A stretch of 54,472 nt of DNA, taken from the IMG/VR virus record IMGVR_UViG_3300028874_000017, positions 1 through 54,472 of that record, one strand, 5' to 3'. This DNA is from a virus. Of the stretch, positions 27,037 to 34,793 are shown one piece after another. Numbering within the stretch: position 1 is the stretch's first letter; each line of letters begins with the position of its first letter. The notes under the pieces are model-generated. The model saw only the letters and a program-made list of their open reading frames with translations. It ran no database searches and was not told where the DNA came from. Position numbers and translations under genes: made by a program.

Positions 27037-27065
27037 AAAAAACCCGCCATTACAGCGGGTTTTTT
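27037..27065. terminator. Bidirectional intrinsic terminator
   Basis: AACCCGC-CATTACA-GCGGGTT flanked by six A on the left and six T on the right. It follows the stop of the 184-residue gene (27078) on the minus strand. Confidence 0.85.
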
Positions 27066-27077
27066 CACTGGCCTGGA

Positions 27078-27632
27078 TTATTCGGAAGGAGCAGCGTCAG
27101 CGATGTCGCCTGAGGCCGGTTCAGCGATAGGGGCGGCAGCTTCAGCTTGCTCGGGAGCGGCAGCATAGGTGGCGTCGACCGGAGCAGCCGGAGCATTTTC
27201 ACCAGTGCTGGCACCAGCCGGGGCGGCTTCGGCGTCGACCAAAGGGGTTGTGCTTTCCACGATAACGGTGTCCTCGGGATTAACCTCAGGCTCCGGTTCG
27301 CCAGCAAAGGCAGCCTGCTGCAGGCCATTGAATACGGCAGCAGCAGGAGCGGCAGCAGCAGCCGTGGCCTGGGCGTCAAAGCCGGCCGCCACGCTGGGGG
27401 TCAATTCCTGGGGCGCCGGATTGCTGAAATCCTTGGCACCAAAGGCAATCCCGTGCGCGCCAATATCGGATTCGTAGTAGGCGATGCTGGTCAGGGATTC
27501 GGCTTCACCGGTGGGGTCAACGGTCAGGTCGACCAGCTGCGGGAAGTCGGACGGCCCGGAATGGTTGAAAACAACGACAGCAGGGACTGTCAGTCCGGAC
27601 AGTTCATGGCGGAAGTAAACGAGTTCTTTCAT
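27078..27632 (-). CDS. Hypothetical protein with long acidic Ala/Pro-rich tail
   Basis: 184 residues. Residues 1-75 form a compact beta-type domain (MKELVYFRHELSGLTVPAVV, later SIAYYESDIGAHGIAFGAKD); residues 80-184 are Ala, Pro, Glu-rich, probably disordered, with no lysine and very few basic residues. It is transcribed from its own consensus sigma-70 promoter (27677) and closed by a terminator (27037), so it is a monocistronic, probably highly expressed gene. Candidate decoration, scaffold or DNA-mimic-like protein; nothing decides between these. Confidence 0.65.
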   Translation of the reverse strand: MKELVYFRHELSGLTVPAVVVFNHSGPSDFPQLVDLTVDPTGEAESLTSIAYYESDIGAHGIAFGAKDFSNPAPQELTPSVAAGFDAQATAAAAAPAAAVFNGLQQAAFAGEPEPEVNPEDTVIVESTTPLVDAEAAPAGASTGENAPAAPVDATYAAAPEQAEAAAPIAEPASGDIADAAPSE

Positions 27633-27676
27633 TTTTTTGTACCCTTGGTTGCTAAAAGTTAGAACGTGGAGTGCAA

Positions 27677-27706
27677 ATACTACACCCGGTTGCGCCCTGA
27701 TGTCAA
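27677..27706 (-). promoter_or_regulatory. Consensus-like sigma-70 promoter
   Basis: On the minus strand TTGACA (27706-27701), 18-base spacer, TAGTAT (27682-27677), 45 bases upstream of the ATG at 27632. It is the best host-type promoter seen in the window. Confidence 0.7.
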
Positions 27707-27725
27707 GGCGCAGCGAGGTCTGGTA

Positions 27726-28175
27726 TCAGGTGCTAGCGCGGATAGCGCAGGCTACTTCGTGTTCAGCAAGGCACTCAGGAGAGTGCGAGACGCCATCTGT
27801 TGCGCCACAATTGGTGCCTTTGCAGGTTTTCCCCGCAGCCGTTTCCAGTTTGGCGATACCCTGCACCAGTGCTTCCGTCTTCGCGGCCTGGCCCTTCTGA
27901 TAGGGCATCCACTCGGCGTAGAAGGCAAGGTTTTCGGTCGGGTCGCCATCCTGCACCAGCGTTACCGACGTGACGGGGAACTGCCGGCCGGCATGGTCAA
28001 TGACGGACAGATTTACCACGGTATCGCTGTGGACATAGGCCACCAGCGCGGCCAGCGGGGCAATGCCGTCGTGACACAGGCAATTGCCGTTGTCGCCACG
28101 GAATTCCGTGTTTTTCGGGCGGAACCACACTACGCGCCCAACAGTGGGGGTGATCAGAGGGATTTTGTCGTTCAT
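27726..28175 (-). CDS. Hypothetical protein, DUF-type phage accessory gene
   Basis: 149 residues (MNDKIPLITPTVGRVVWFRP...). The TVGRVVWF opening and 'PLAALVAYVHSDTVVNLSVI' then 'VTLVQDGDP' match a widespread small phage protein that begins '..P.VGRIVHY..', whose function is unknown. The C-terminus carries four cysteines (KTCKGTNCGATDG... ECLAEHEVAC) that could bind zinc. Preceded by AGGAGAAAAGC. The stop is near the -35 box of the next gene's promoter. Confidence 0.65.
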   Translation of the reverse strand: MNDKIPLITPTVGRVVWFRPKNTEFRGDNGNCLCHDGIAPLAALVAYVHSDTVVNLSVIDHAGRQFPVTSVTLVQDGDPTENLAFYAEWMPYQKGQAAKTEALVQGIAKLETAAGKTCKGTNCGATDGVSHSPECLAEHEVACAIRAST

Positions 28176-28307
28176 GCTTTTCTCCTGGGTGATTGATTGC
28201 TGTGGCCGGTGGCGTCGGTTTCAAGCCGCCGCCTCATCCATGCCGACTACGCTAACACACTTTGCCACTTGAAGCGGGTAGTCACCGGCGCTGAACCCGG
28301 CATTCCT

Positions 28308-28479
28308 TAAATGCCCGATCTATCTTGTGCCTTTAGCCGCAAGTTCACGAATAAATAAGGAGGCTGTACCTGCGCATCAGCCTGCGCATTCACTACCCAC
28401 AAAACTGCGCTCTATCAGCAGGCCGCTCCGCCCAGGGTTGGAAAACGGTTTGTACCAGATGCAGAACGCAGTTTTGTGA
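28308..28479 (-). other. Structured trailer downstream of tRNA-Glu, with a 12-bp inverted repeat
   Basis: CACAAAACTGCG (28399-28410) is the exact inverse of CGCAGTTTTGTG (28468-28479), enclosing 57 bases; further on, GGCATT/AATGCC (about 28309-28323) forms another hairpin. No open frame with coding character is seen between 28176 and 28485. The arm just after the tRNA 3' end could direct processing or act as the end of the RNA transcript. Confidence 0.5.
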
Positions 28480-28485
28480 GCTGTA

Positions 28486-28557
28486 GGAAGCAGACGGGAC
28501 TCGAACCCGTGACCTTGGCAATGAAGATGCCAAACTCTACCGCTGAGCTACTGACTC
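28486..28557 (-). tRNA. tRNA with anticodon TTC (Glu)
   Basis: 72 bases folding as a cloverleaf: acceptor GAGTCAG/CTGCTTC (one T-C mismatch, one G-T), D-stem GCTC/GAGT, anticodon stem TGGCA/TGCCA with loop TCTTCAT, T-arm ACGGG-TTCGAGT-CCCGT, discriminator C. Anticodon TTC predicts glutamate. Odd points: C at position 33 where T is nearly universal, C as discriminator, and no encoded CCA. It may be degenerate or specialised. Confidence 0.8.
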
Positions 28558-28560
28558 CCC

Positions 28561-29519
28561 ACAAGTGAATGCTCTTAGTGGACAAAGGACGGGGTGTCGC
28601 CTCAAATGTAGACAGCCCCTGCATTCCACGAAAAGCACTCACTTGTGAGTTGTGAATGGTGGCTCCTATGGCAGAACCTGGACTTACGTGGGCATCACTG
28701 ATCAAAGCTTCTTTCCTTGGTGTCCAGCCCATATGTCTGGCACCCCGGTTGCGCTTCCTCAATGCCAGCCTGCCGCTACCATACTGGACGATAACCACGC
28801 ATTACCGTGGCACCGCACCCATCTACTCTTGCAACAGCTCGGGTAAGACCCGACTCACCACTCACAAGGACTTACTCTCTGGGCGCCAACCCGGCAAAGG
28901 CTGACCGTCAATGCCGGATAACAAAGAGCAAGTTCTTGTAAAAGGTATCCGGTATGCACACCCTACCGGAGTCGGGCTACTTGTAGCACAGTGCATTTGT
29001 GCCCCGGTGTTTTGCGCTGGGGGTGGCTCCCCAACACCGAGCAGGAGAAAAGTTGGCCGTCTTTCCGGCCTGTCACCGCGGTAGCTTCGGTCCTCGCCGC
29101 ATCTTCCAGCATGATGCGTCTTCGCGCATACGTTATGGCTACTGTGCGCACCCATGCATGGTGTCTGCTTCTACCCACCCGGACCTATTCATATCCGATT
29201 TACATTACGGGGGGTTCCCCCCAGGCGGGGTTTTATTCTCCCAGTCTCTCCAAGGCGTCAAGCCTAACTACCGATCCGGGGCCTTTTGCACTAGGGCTTT
29301 CAGTGCGCCTTCTGCCGGTCCAGCGGAATGGTTAGCGGATCACATTCCGAAAGTCCACTCCAGTTACGAGGCTGGAGGCCGCGACTCAGCTGCTTTAAGT
29401 TGTTCACGCCTTTCTGTAATCCTGCAAGGCTCAGGGGGCATAGTTACCAGCTGCCAACCGGTGCGGTTTCGTGGACATTTATAGGCCGTCTTGAAACCAC
29501 CAACGTCATCCAGCCTTAC
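28561..29519 (-). ncRNA. Candidate large structured RNA (about 960 nt) between two tRNA genes
   Basis: No coding frame is convincing here, yet the sequence is a near-continuous series of perfect hairpins. Examples (plus coordinates): 28561-28646 (8-bp outer helix plus inner pairs), 28795-28810, 28839-28853, 28891-28917, 28948-28970 (7 bp), 28986-29002, 29005-29039 (7 bp plus 4 bp), 29055-29070, 29114-29129, 29288-29306, 29324-29349 (7 bp), 29358-29377, 29408-29430 and 29456-29468. It lies between and on the same strand as two tRNA genes, the setting known for the phage-borne GOLLD and ROOL giant RNAs. I cannot confirm membership without covariance models; a new class is possible. Confidence 0.7.
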
Positions 29520-29595
29520 TGGTGGCGGGGACAGGACTTGAACCTGCGACCTTCTGGTTATGAGCCAGACGAGCTACCAACTGCTCCACCCCGAC
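29520..29595 (-). tRNA. tRNA with anticodon CAT (Met)
   Basis: 76 bases including an encoded CCA: acceptor GTCGGGG/CCCCGCC (one mismatch at 2-71), D-arm GAGC-AGTTGGTA-GCTC, anticodon stem TCTGG/CCAGA with loop CTCATAA, T-arm GCAGG-TTCAAGT-CCTGT, discriminator A. The anticodon stem lacks the three G-C pairs of an initiator, so elongator Met is likely; an Ile tRNA needing lysidine modification is an alternative. Confidence 0.9.
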
Positions 29596-29625
29596 ATTCT
29601 TGCCGCTTGTGGCGGCTTGGTGTGC

Positions 29626-29635
29626 TCATTTTTGA
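29626..29635. promoter_or_regulatory. Palindromic motif site 5 (variant TCATTTTTGA)
   Basis: GCTCATTTTTGATTAAACA resembles the other motif sites, especially 46321. It lies between the terminase stop and the tRNA-Met 5' end, so it may control transcription of the tRNA and large RNA. Confidence 0.4.
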
Positions 29636-29653
29636 TTAAACAGATATCGCCTG

Positions 29654-31729
29654 TCAATCACTATTTGATGAAAAAAGAATACACCCTGGGTCGCGCGGGC
29701 GCACCGTCATGCCGCGTGCATTGCACATGTTGCCATCTTCGTCGAAGTTCCGGCAATTGCCGCAAATTTCACCGGGCGGCAGGTCTTGTATCATGTTGAC
29801 CACACCTTGATTAAGGCCTGGCAGGGCCTCTTCAATTTTCTTTTGCGTCACGTTTTTGGACTCCGGCGGGACAAGGAATGTCGCGTTGCCGTGCGCGCGC
29901 GCGTATGCGGCATCGCAAAGCATGTTGGCGTAGCTGGTATGCGGGTCGATACCGACCTTGATAACTTTGCGGCGGTAAAGCTTCTGTTCCTCGTCCTTCT
30001 CGGTAACCAGGGCGGTTTTCGTAAAGTGCAGGAACGCGAGATCCTTGCATACCGGGACCAGGGTGCGGATGCCCTTGTCGAGTACTTCCTGCACCAGCGC
30101 CTTGGGGTCAGGGAATAGGCACAGCGTTTTTACAAACCTGATCATCGACACCTGCATGCACTTGTACTGATCGAGCTTGACCGTGTAGCGGTCGCGCTCA
30201 GCCTCACTCGTCTTGCGGTCGGTGCGGTTCAGCGGGCTGTCACCCCAGCGCAGCATGTCGTCGGCAATGTCGCCGTAGTCGGCCAGAAACACCCGGCCGG
30301 GGTGGCGCGTGGCAAAGCGCTTCGCGTCATTGTAATTCGGCAGGGTTTCCACTACGCACACGGCCACCCCGTATTGCTTCATCAGCACGTCGCAGCGCGC
30401 GAAGGGGTCATCGCTGTAAATGTACTCCAGGTGGATAACAGCCTGGCGGCCATCGGGCAGGCGCTCCTTGATGATCACCACGTTGAACGCGCCCATCTGG
30501 TCGATACCCATAAAGGTATCCTTTGCGCGCTGTTTCCACTCCAGCCCCATTGCCATGCCCTGGGCGGCGCACTCGTTCAGCATGGCCAGATTGACCGGTA
30601 TCAGGCTCGGGTCGTTATACGGCAGCCCAAGCTTGCGGTTATAAAAATTCTGCATGTCCTCAGCATCACGATAAGCCTCAATCATTTCACGCGCGGATAT
30701 GGTCGGGCTCAGCATCTGGTGGTACTGGAGACTGCGAATACGGGCCTTCGGATTTTTCGGAATCCACTCGCCGTCCTGGGTATCAGCCAGGTAAGCATTG
30801 CAGCTGAAGCAAGTGTAAATGTAGTCGTCTTCTGGCGCCGTCGGCCATTTCAGCTCGCCGGTGGCCTCGTCCTTCACGTTGTAGGATATGCAGCCGGGGA
30901 AGTGGTCCGTCATCACCTGCAGCACATTGCAGGCCGGGCAGCGGGTATGGAACTGGTGCTGGTCGCCGCGGATGTACCAGTAGTGGATATCCGCGTCCTC
31001 CCATTTTGCAGTCGAGCCCATCAGCGTGAACTTGACCAGGCTGGCCGACAAGCGCTCGCGCGCCTTTTCCATGTCGGCGATGAGCATGTTCTGTACTTCG
31101 TCAAACGACAGGAAATCCATGGGGTTGGATTCCGTCATGCTCTTGCCGGTGGTCCACAGGAAGAAAAACTTGGACTTGCCGAGCGTGCGCGTCAGCACAT
31201 TGCCTTCTGTCTTCGCGCGGCGGGGCTGGCGCGGGTCCGGTGGCGCTGAGCTCTCACCCATCATCATGTTGTAGACGGCAGGGATTGTGCGAATGATCGG
31301 CAGAAAGCGCAGGCTGGACTTGATGCCGGCCAGCTTCATGTCGGGCAGGAACATACCGGCCGACAACGGCATAAACTTGATGGCCATGTAGATGGCCGCC
31401 AGCATTTCCATGACCGTGAAACCCACCTGGGCGCACTTCATCAGCGCCACCGTCTTGCCGTAGGCTTCCTCGATGGTGGTGGGGATCTGGTCGTAGATGA
31501 ACCACATGGATTTGCGGTTATCCAGCCGGAACGGCTTGTTATCGACCTCAAGCCCCTCTTCGGCCAAGCGCAGGCACCACTCCCGGAACGTCTCCGCGGG
31601 CCCGATAATGCGCATAGCCTCCGTCAGCTCGCCACCAGTAATACCCTCGAACTGGTCACACAGCTCATTGAGCTTGGCGGTCATGTCGCCGAATGTGGCT
31701 TTCTTGCGGAGCAGCGAGGGGAATGCCAT
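29654..31729 (-). CDS. Terminase large subunit, GpA-like
   Basis: 691 residues. The N-terminal ATPase shows a GpA-type Walker A variant KCAQVGFT near residue 98 and a Walker B-like DFLSFDEV near residue 208. A zinc-type cluster sits near residues 270-320 (CPACNVLQ ... CFSCNA), as in GpA-family terminases. The nuclease half begins near GIDQMGAFNVV (residue 415). The last 40 residues add a second cysteine-rich tail, CGNCRNFDEDGNMC. It cuts and packages DNA into the prohead through the portal. The start overlaps the stop of the preceding (small-subunit-like) gene by one base. Confidence 0.85.
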   Translation of the reverse strand: MAFPSLLRKKATFGDMTAKLNELCDQFEGITGGELTEAMRIIGPAETFREWCLRLAEEGLEVDNKPFRLDNRKSMWFIYDQIPTTIEEAYGKTVALMKCAQVGFTVMEMLAAIYMAIKFMPLSAGMFLPDMKLAGIKSSLRFLPIIRTIPAVYNMMMGESSAPPDPRQPRRAKTEGNVLTRTLGKSKFFFLWTTGKSMTESNPMDFLSFDEVQNMLIADMEKARERLSASLVKFTLMGSTAKWEDADIHYWYIRGDQHQFHTRCPACNVLQVMTDHFPGCISYNVKDEATGELKWPTAPEDDYIYTCFSCNAYLADTQDGEWIPKNPKARIRSLQYHQMLSPTISAREMIEAYRDAEDMQNFYNRKLGLPYNDPSLIPVNLAMLNECAAQGMAMGLEWKQRAKDTFMGIDQMGAFNVVIIKERLPDGRQAVIHLEYIYSDDPFARCDVLMKQYGVAVCVVETLPNYNDAKRFATRHPGRVFLADYGDIADDMLRWGDSPLNRTDRKTSEAERDRYTVKLDQYKCMQVSMIRFVKTLCLFPDPKALVQEVLDKGIRTLVPVCKDLAFLHFTKTALVTEKDEEQKLYRRKVIKVGIDPHTSYANMLCDAAYARAHGNATFLVPPESKNVTQKKIEEALPGLNQGVVNMIQDLPPGEICGNCRNFDEDGNMCNARGMTVRPRDPGCILFSSNSD

Positions 31730-32451
31730 TAAAACATAGCCTCGTCGTCATCGAGCGGGTCCGGCGCCGGCCGGGGTGGCGACTCAGGCTCAGCCGGCGG
31801 CGCAGGCTCACGCATTTCCGGCATGTGCGCCTCAGCAGGCTTGTTGTGGTCGCGTGCGCGCGGGTCACAGTCGGGCGTCATCATGTGCTTTTCGTTGGCA
31901 CGGCGCAGGCGGTCAATGATGCGGCCACCCAGCTCTGACGACTCATCCGATATTTCCTCCAGGATAATCCGGTAGAAGTCCTCCATGCGCTCCAGGTTGT
32001 AAACCTCTTTAACCGCCTCGAGCGCCGACTCCAGCAGATCCCGGCGAATCTTGATGCTCTCGCCAAGGAACTTCGGCGACTTCACCTTGCCCTCTTCCGT
32101 CAGCGCATAGTCGCGGAGCTTTTTGGCATCCTCGTACAGCTCATCGAGCCGGCCGAGAATGTCCAGGCTGCGCACGGAACGGCCGGGGTACTGGTTGATG
32201 TAGGCCGGCGGGGGCGCGGCGGGCAGGTGCTTGGCGGCCTTGCGCGCAGTGACTGCGGCACGCTCCGGCCGGTCACCCCGGATGGATGCCACCCAGCGGA
32301 ACCATGTGGCTTTATGCAGCGGCTGGAATTCACCGGCGCGGATTTTGATCAGATACCGCTCGTAGAGCTCCAGATGGGCGGAGTCGCCGCGCTTCAGCGC
32401 TACCTTGATTTCCTCCGCAACATCACTTATCCGCAGCTTGGGTATGCTCAC
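31729..32451 (-). CDS. Probable terminase small subunit
   Basis: 240 residues directly upstream of and coupled to the large subunit. Residues 1-70 look like a helix-turn-helix region with 'KATWFRWVASIRGDRP'; residues 100-185 are two long amphipathic helices typical of oligomerising small terminases; the C-terminus is Pro/Glu-rich and acidic. Similarity to a named family was not recognised, so the call rests on position and architecture. It would recognise the packaging site and recruit the large subunit. Confidence 0.6.
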   Translation of the reverse strand: MSIPKLRISDVAEEIKVALKRGDSAHLELYERYLIKIRAGEFQPLHKATWFRWVASIRGDRPERAAVTARKAAKHLPAAPPPAYINQYPGRSVRSLDILGRLDELYEDAKKLRDYALTEEGKVKSPKFLGESIKIRRDLLESALEAVKEVYNLERMEDFYRIILEEISDESSELGGRIIDRLRRANEKHMMTPDCDPRARDHNKPAEAHMPEMREPAPPAEPESPPRPAPDPLDDDEAMF

Positions 32452-32990
32452 GCGCCACCACTCCGAAACTTGCTCTCACCCTCGAGCGCTGCCTCAACAA
32501 ACGAGCTGACCGTCGTATGGTAGGCGCCATACCGGCGGACCACAGAGTCGAACTCTTCGATATCGTGCCCCACCAGGCCCCACACCGGCAGGCCGTCCGA
32601 GTCATAGCTCGGGTCGCCGTCCTTGTTGGTCTTCTGGATCATGTGGCTGGCTTCGTGAAAAATCAGGATCTCGCGCAGGCGGTCAGTCGAGCTCATCCAG
32701 TATTCGCGGTCCAGAATCATCAGGTAATCAGGCGCGAAGCCCAGCAGGCGGCGCAGCGACCAGGTGAATACGTCCTTGAGCGAGCCCTGCACTTTGGGCA
32801 TGTGCACGGACCCCAGCTCCACCTTGCACTGGCAGATTTTCGGGTCTTCGCGCAGCAGGAACGCCACCCTGGGGCGGCCTTCGGCCAGGTGCTTATGCTC
32901 GGGCATGGCGACCACCTTGGCGTAATGCACCAGCGGGTCGAGGCCGCTTCCATCATCCGGCGGCATCAGGAACTTTTCGTAGTCATCCAT
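32448..32990 (-). CDS. Putative phage metallopeptidase (HExxH)
   Basis: About 180 residues with ATG at 32990, preceded by AGAGGA. Residues 111-117 read FHEASHM, a zincin HExxH motif (H112, E113, H116), with downstream 'GLVGHDIEEFDSVVRRYG' offering a third ligand. This matches a family of putative phage metallopeptidases commonly found near DNA packaging genes. Earlier residues hold CQCKVELG. The substrate is unknown; prohead or host-protein processing are possibilities. The gene overlaps the deformylase and the small terminase genes by a few bases. Confidence 0.7.
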   Translation of the reverse strand: MDDYEKFLMPPDDGSGLDPLVHYAKVVAMPEHKHLAEGRPRVAFLLREDPKICQCKVELGSVHMPKVQGSLKDVFTWSLRRLLGFAPDYLMILDREYWMSSTDRLREILIFHEASHMIQKTNKDGDPSYDSDGLPVWGLVGHDIEEFDSVVRRYGAYHTTVSSFVEAALEGESKFRSGGA

Positions 32991-33447
32991 TGAGCTTCCT
33001 CTTCTGCACATGGTCAACGATCAGTTTTCCGTCCAGGTGGTCGACCTCATGCTGGATGCAGATGGCCAGCTTGCCTGTGGCGCGGAAAGCTACGGGCAGG
33101 CCGTTCTCATCAATGGCCTTCACGTCGATGGTGGTCAGGCGCTTGATGTGCACGAACTGGCCAGGGAACGACAGGCAGCCCTCACCGCCGGGCATGGCCG
33201 TAGTCAGCTCGCCCACCGGGGTATATTCCGGGTTGATCAGCACCAGCGCCTTGGTCGGCGTCTCGCATACCACGATCATGCGGATGGACCGGCCCACCTG
33301 GGGCGCTGCCAAGCCGATGCCGCGGGCGCGAAACATCGTCTTGCGCATGTCCGCTGCCAGCGTGCGGATATCCGACGTGACCTCGGCCACCGGCTCAGCG
33401 ATCAGGCGAAGCATGGGGCTGGCCCCGTTTTTAATTTTCAGCAGCAT
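32983..33447 (-). CDS. def: Peptide deformylase
   Basis: 154 residues from ATG at 33447 (AAGGATAAGAG upstream). All three diagnostic motifs are present: GIGLAAPQ (residues 43-50), EGCLS (89-93) and HEVDH (133-137), giving the metal-binding Cys91, His133 and His137 and catalytic Glu134. The enzyme removes the formyl group from new proteins at the ribosome. Compared with bacterial enzymes (about 165-175 residues) it lacks the C-terminal extension, as do other phage deformylases. It is coupled with the metallopeptidase gene (8-base overlap). Confidence 0.9.
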   Translation of the reverse strand: MLLKIKNGASPMLRLIAEPVAEVTSDIRTLAADMRKTMFRARGIGLAAPQVGRSIRMIVVCETPTKALVLINPEYTPVGELTTAMPGGEGCLSFPGQFVHIKRLTTIDVKAIDENGLPVAFRATGKLAICIQHEVDHLDGKLIVDHVQKRKLNG

Positions 33448-33769
33448 TACTCTTATCCTTTTTGTATGAAAGCATCCATTCAACAGCGCCGGCCGGGTCG
33501 CCGAGCTCGCCGGACACCCTGCGCCTGAAGTTCATAGCCGCGGCCTGCCGCATGGTGATTTCCATGGCACCGGCGGCGACGGCCAACGCGCGCTTACTTA
33601 GGGCAATGTCGTAGTGGCTCCCGCTGGTTTTCTCCGGGGACTGCCACCAGCGGCGGGCCACACCAATGCGGGCGGCCATGGTGTGGAGCTCATCGTCGGT
33701 ATCGGCCAGCATGTGGCACATGATCAGCCGACCGTACTGGGCGCGCATGTCATCGACGTAAACAGTCAT
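33431..33769 (-). CDS. DUF4031-like hypothetical protein
   Basis: 112 residues with ATG at 33769. The beginning MTVYVDDMRAQYGRLIMCHM and following 'DTDDELHTMAARIGVARRWW' and HYDIALSKRALAVAAGA fit a small phage/bacterial family of unknown function (DUF4031). Conserved Asp, His and Arg residues hint at an enzyme or nucleic-acid-binding fold. It overlaps the deformylase start by 17 bases. Confidence 0.75.
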   Translation of the reverse strand: MTVYVDDMRAQYGRLIMCHMLADTDDELHTMAARIGVARRWWQSPEKTSGSHYDIALSKRALAVAAGAMEITMRQAAAMNFRRRVSGELGDPAGAVEWMLSYKKDKSNAAEN

Positions 33770-33779
33770 AGCGCCTCGC

Positions 33780-34097
33780 TCAGAAGAAAGGGCAGTCTTC
33801 AGCCACTTGCGCCGGTACCGGCAGGGTTTCCGTGACCACCTTGAGAATTGATTCCTCGGGCGGCAGGGGGCGCAATTCATTCTCTGAAATCAGTAAATCA
33901 GAGCCATATCCTTCATCGAAAATAGACGTATCAGGCATTGTCTCGTATGCGAAAACCTTATCATTCTCTGCGTAAATTGAACCAATAACGATTACGCGCC
34001 AGCCGTGCATACGCGACCATTCACCAGGCGGTAGGCCGCTCACATCAACGATAGCCGGCTCGCCGGGGCTGAACCTTGGGTTTGGACGCTCGCTCAT
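33780..34097 (-). CDS. Hypothetical protein
   Basis: 105 residues from ATG at 34097. Begins MSERPNPRFSPGEPAIVDVS and appears to be a small beta-barrel (SH3/KOW-like: 'GEPAIVDV...GWRVIVIGSIY...VFAYET'), with an acidic C-terminus ending CPFF. It overlaps the upstream 67-residue gene by four bases. Function unknown. Confidence 0.55.
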   Translation of the reverse strand: MSERPNPRFSPGEPAIVDVSGLPPGEWSRMHGWRVIVIGSIYAENDKVFAYETMPDTSIFDEGYGSDLLISENELRPLPPEESILKVVTETLPVPAQVAEDCPFF

Positions 34098-34297
34098 GGC
34101 TCCCACCTGAAAACCATTTCAAAATTCATCGGATTGGTGCTTTTGTGCAAGATGCCCTTGGTCACGGTGGCGCCCTGCATCGTGCTTACGACTGGGACAC
34201 CGGCGGCCAGCAGCTTGTCAACAATGGTCTGCTGCATTTCATGGTCGGACATAATGCCCGGCATCATCGGTACGCGAACCTCGATTGGCTCTGTCAT
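34094..34297 (-). CDS. Small hypothetical protein
   Basis: 67 residues (MTEPIEVRVPMMPGIMSDHE...). GGAGAGAGAAA stands directly before the ATG, one of the strongest ribosome-binding sites here. No recognised motif; a helix (EMQQTIVDKLLAAGVPVVST) and a beta end. Overlaps the following gene by four bases. Confidence 0.55.
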   Translation of the reverse strand: MTEPIEVRVPMMPGIMSDHEMQQTIVDKLLAAGVPVVSTMQGATVTKGILHKSTNPMNFEMVFRWEP

Positions 34298-34334
34298 TTT
34301 CTCTCTCCAAAGCCGCCATCCGTGGCAGCTGTTT

Positions 34335-34580
34335 TCAGGCAGGGTCAGCGGTCGGCGAAGGTGCCTTGCTCTCCTGCATCGACTTCAGCGCAAAGGCGGT
34401 ACCAACCGCGGCAATGACCAGGGCCAGTTCAGTGCCATAGCCGGCGGCCATGGTCCAGGTCTTGATAAACTGCACCTGCTCATTGATCAGGAACTGGGCG
34501 GAGCCCAAGATCCCGACCACGCGCACAGGGCACCAGGTCTTGCCATCGTTTTCGGTATACAGGTCACGGAACCCCATCAT
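34335..34580 (-). CDS. Small membrane protein
   Basis: About 81 residues from ATG 34580 (or 34577). The start MGFRDLYTENDGKTWCPVRV is followed by a hydrophobic segment near residues 45-67 (AAGYGTELALVIAAVGTAFA) that would span the membrane once. Similar short 'MGFRDLYT..G..CPVRV.G' proteins occur in other phages, with no function known. A holin is possible but the gene neighbourhood gives no support. Confidence 0.55.
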   Translation of the reverse strand: MMGFRDLYTENDGKTWCPVRVVGILGSAQFLINEQVQFIKTWTMAAGYGTELALVIAAVGTAFALKSMQESKAPSPTADPA

Positions 34581-34758
34581 CGTCCTCCGGGCCCGGCACA
34601 ATCTGGCCGAGCGGGTCACGAATGAAGCGCAGAACCGCCAGCGCCGGCTGGAGTCTTTGCACCAGCTCAGCGCTTGGTAGAAAAAACACCCTGCGCGCGG
34701 CTGGGTGCATCAGAAACAGCGTACCGTGCTTGGTATCTATCCGCACTTCCATGCGCAT
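34564..34758 (-). CDS. Small hypothetical protein
   Basis: About 64 residues from ATG 34758 (MRMEVRIDTKHGTLFLMHPA...). A beta start followed by helix (ELVQRLQPALAVLRFIRDPL) and an acidic tail. Overlaps the next gene by 17 bases. No family recognised. Confidence 0.5.
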   Translation of the reverse strand: MRMEVRIDTKHGTLFLMHPAARRVFFLPSAELVQRLQPALAVLRFIRDPLGQIVPGPEDDDGVP

Positions 34759-34793
34759 GATGCACCCCCTTGGCGGTCCTCGCCAAGATAGCA

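Noticed and set aside
28399-28479. Region considered as a third tRNA
   Set aside because: No T-arm or anticodon arm can be built; only a long inverted repeat is seen.
28415-28798. 127-codon minus-strand frame across tRNA-Glu and the structured region
   Set aside because: It runs through a tRNA gene and the hairpin-rich region and has no coding character.
28999-29484. 161-codon plus-strand frame within the structured RNA candidate
   Set aside because: Opposite to the tRNAs, no ribosome-binding site, unusual composition; most likely accidental in GC-rich hairpin sequence.
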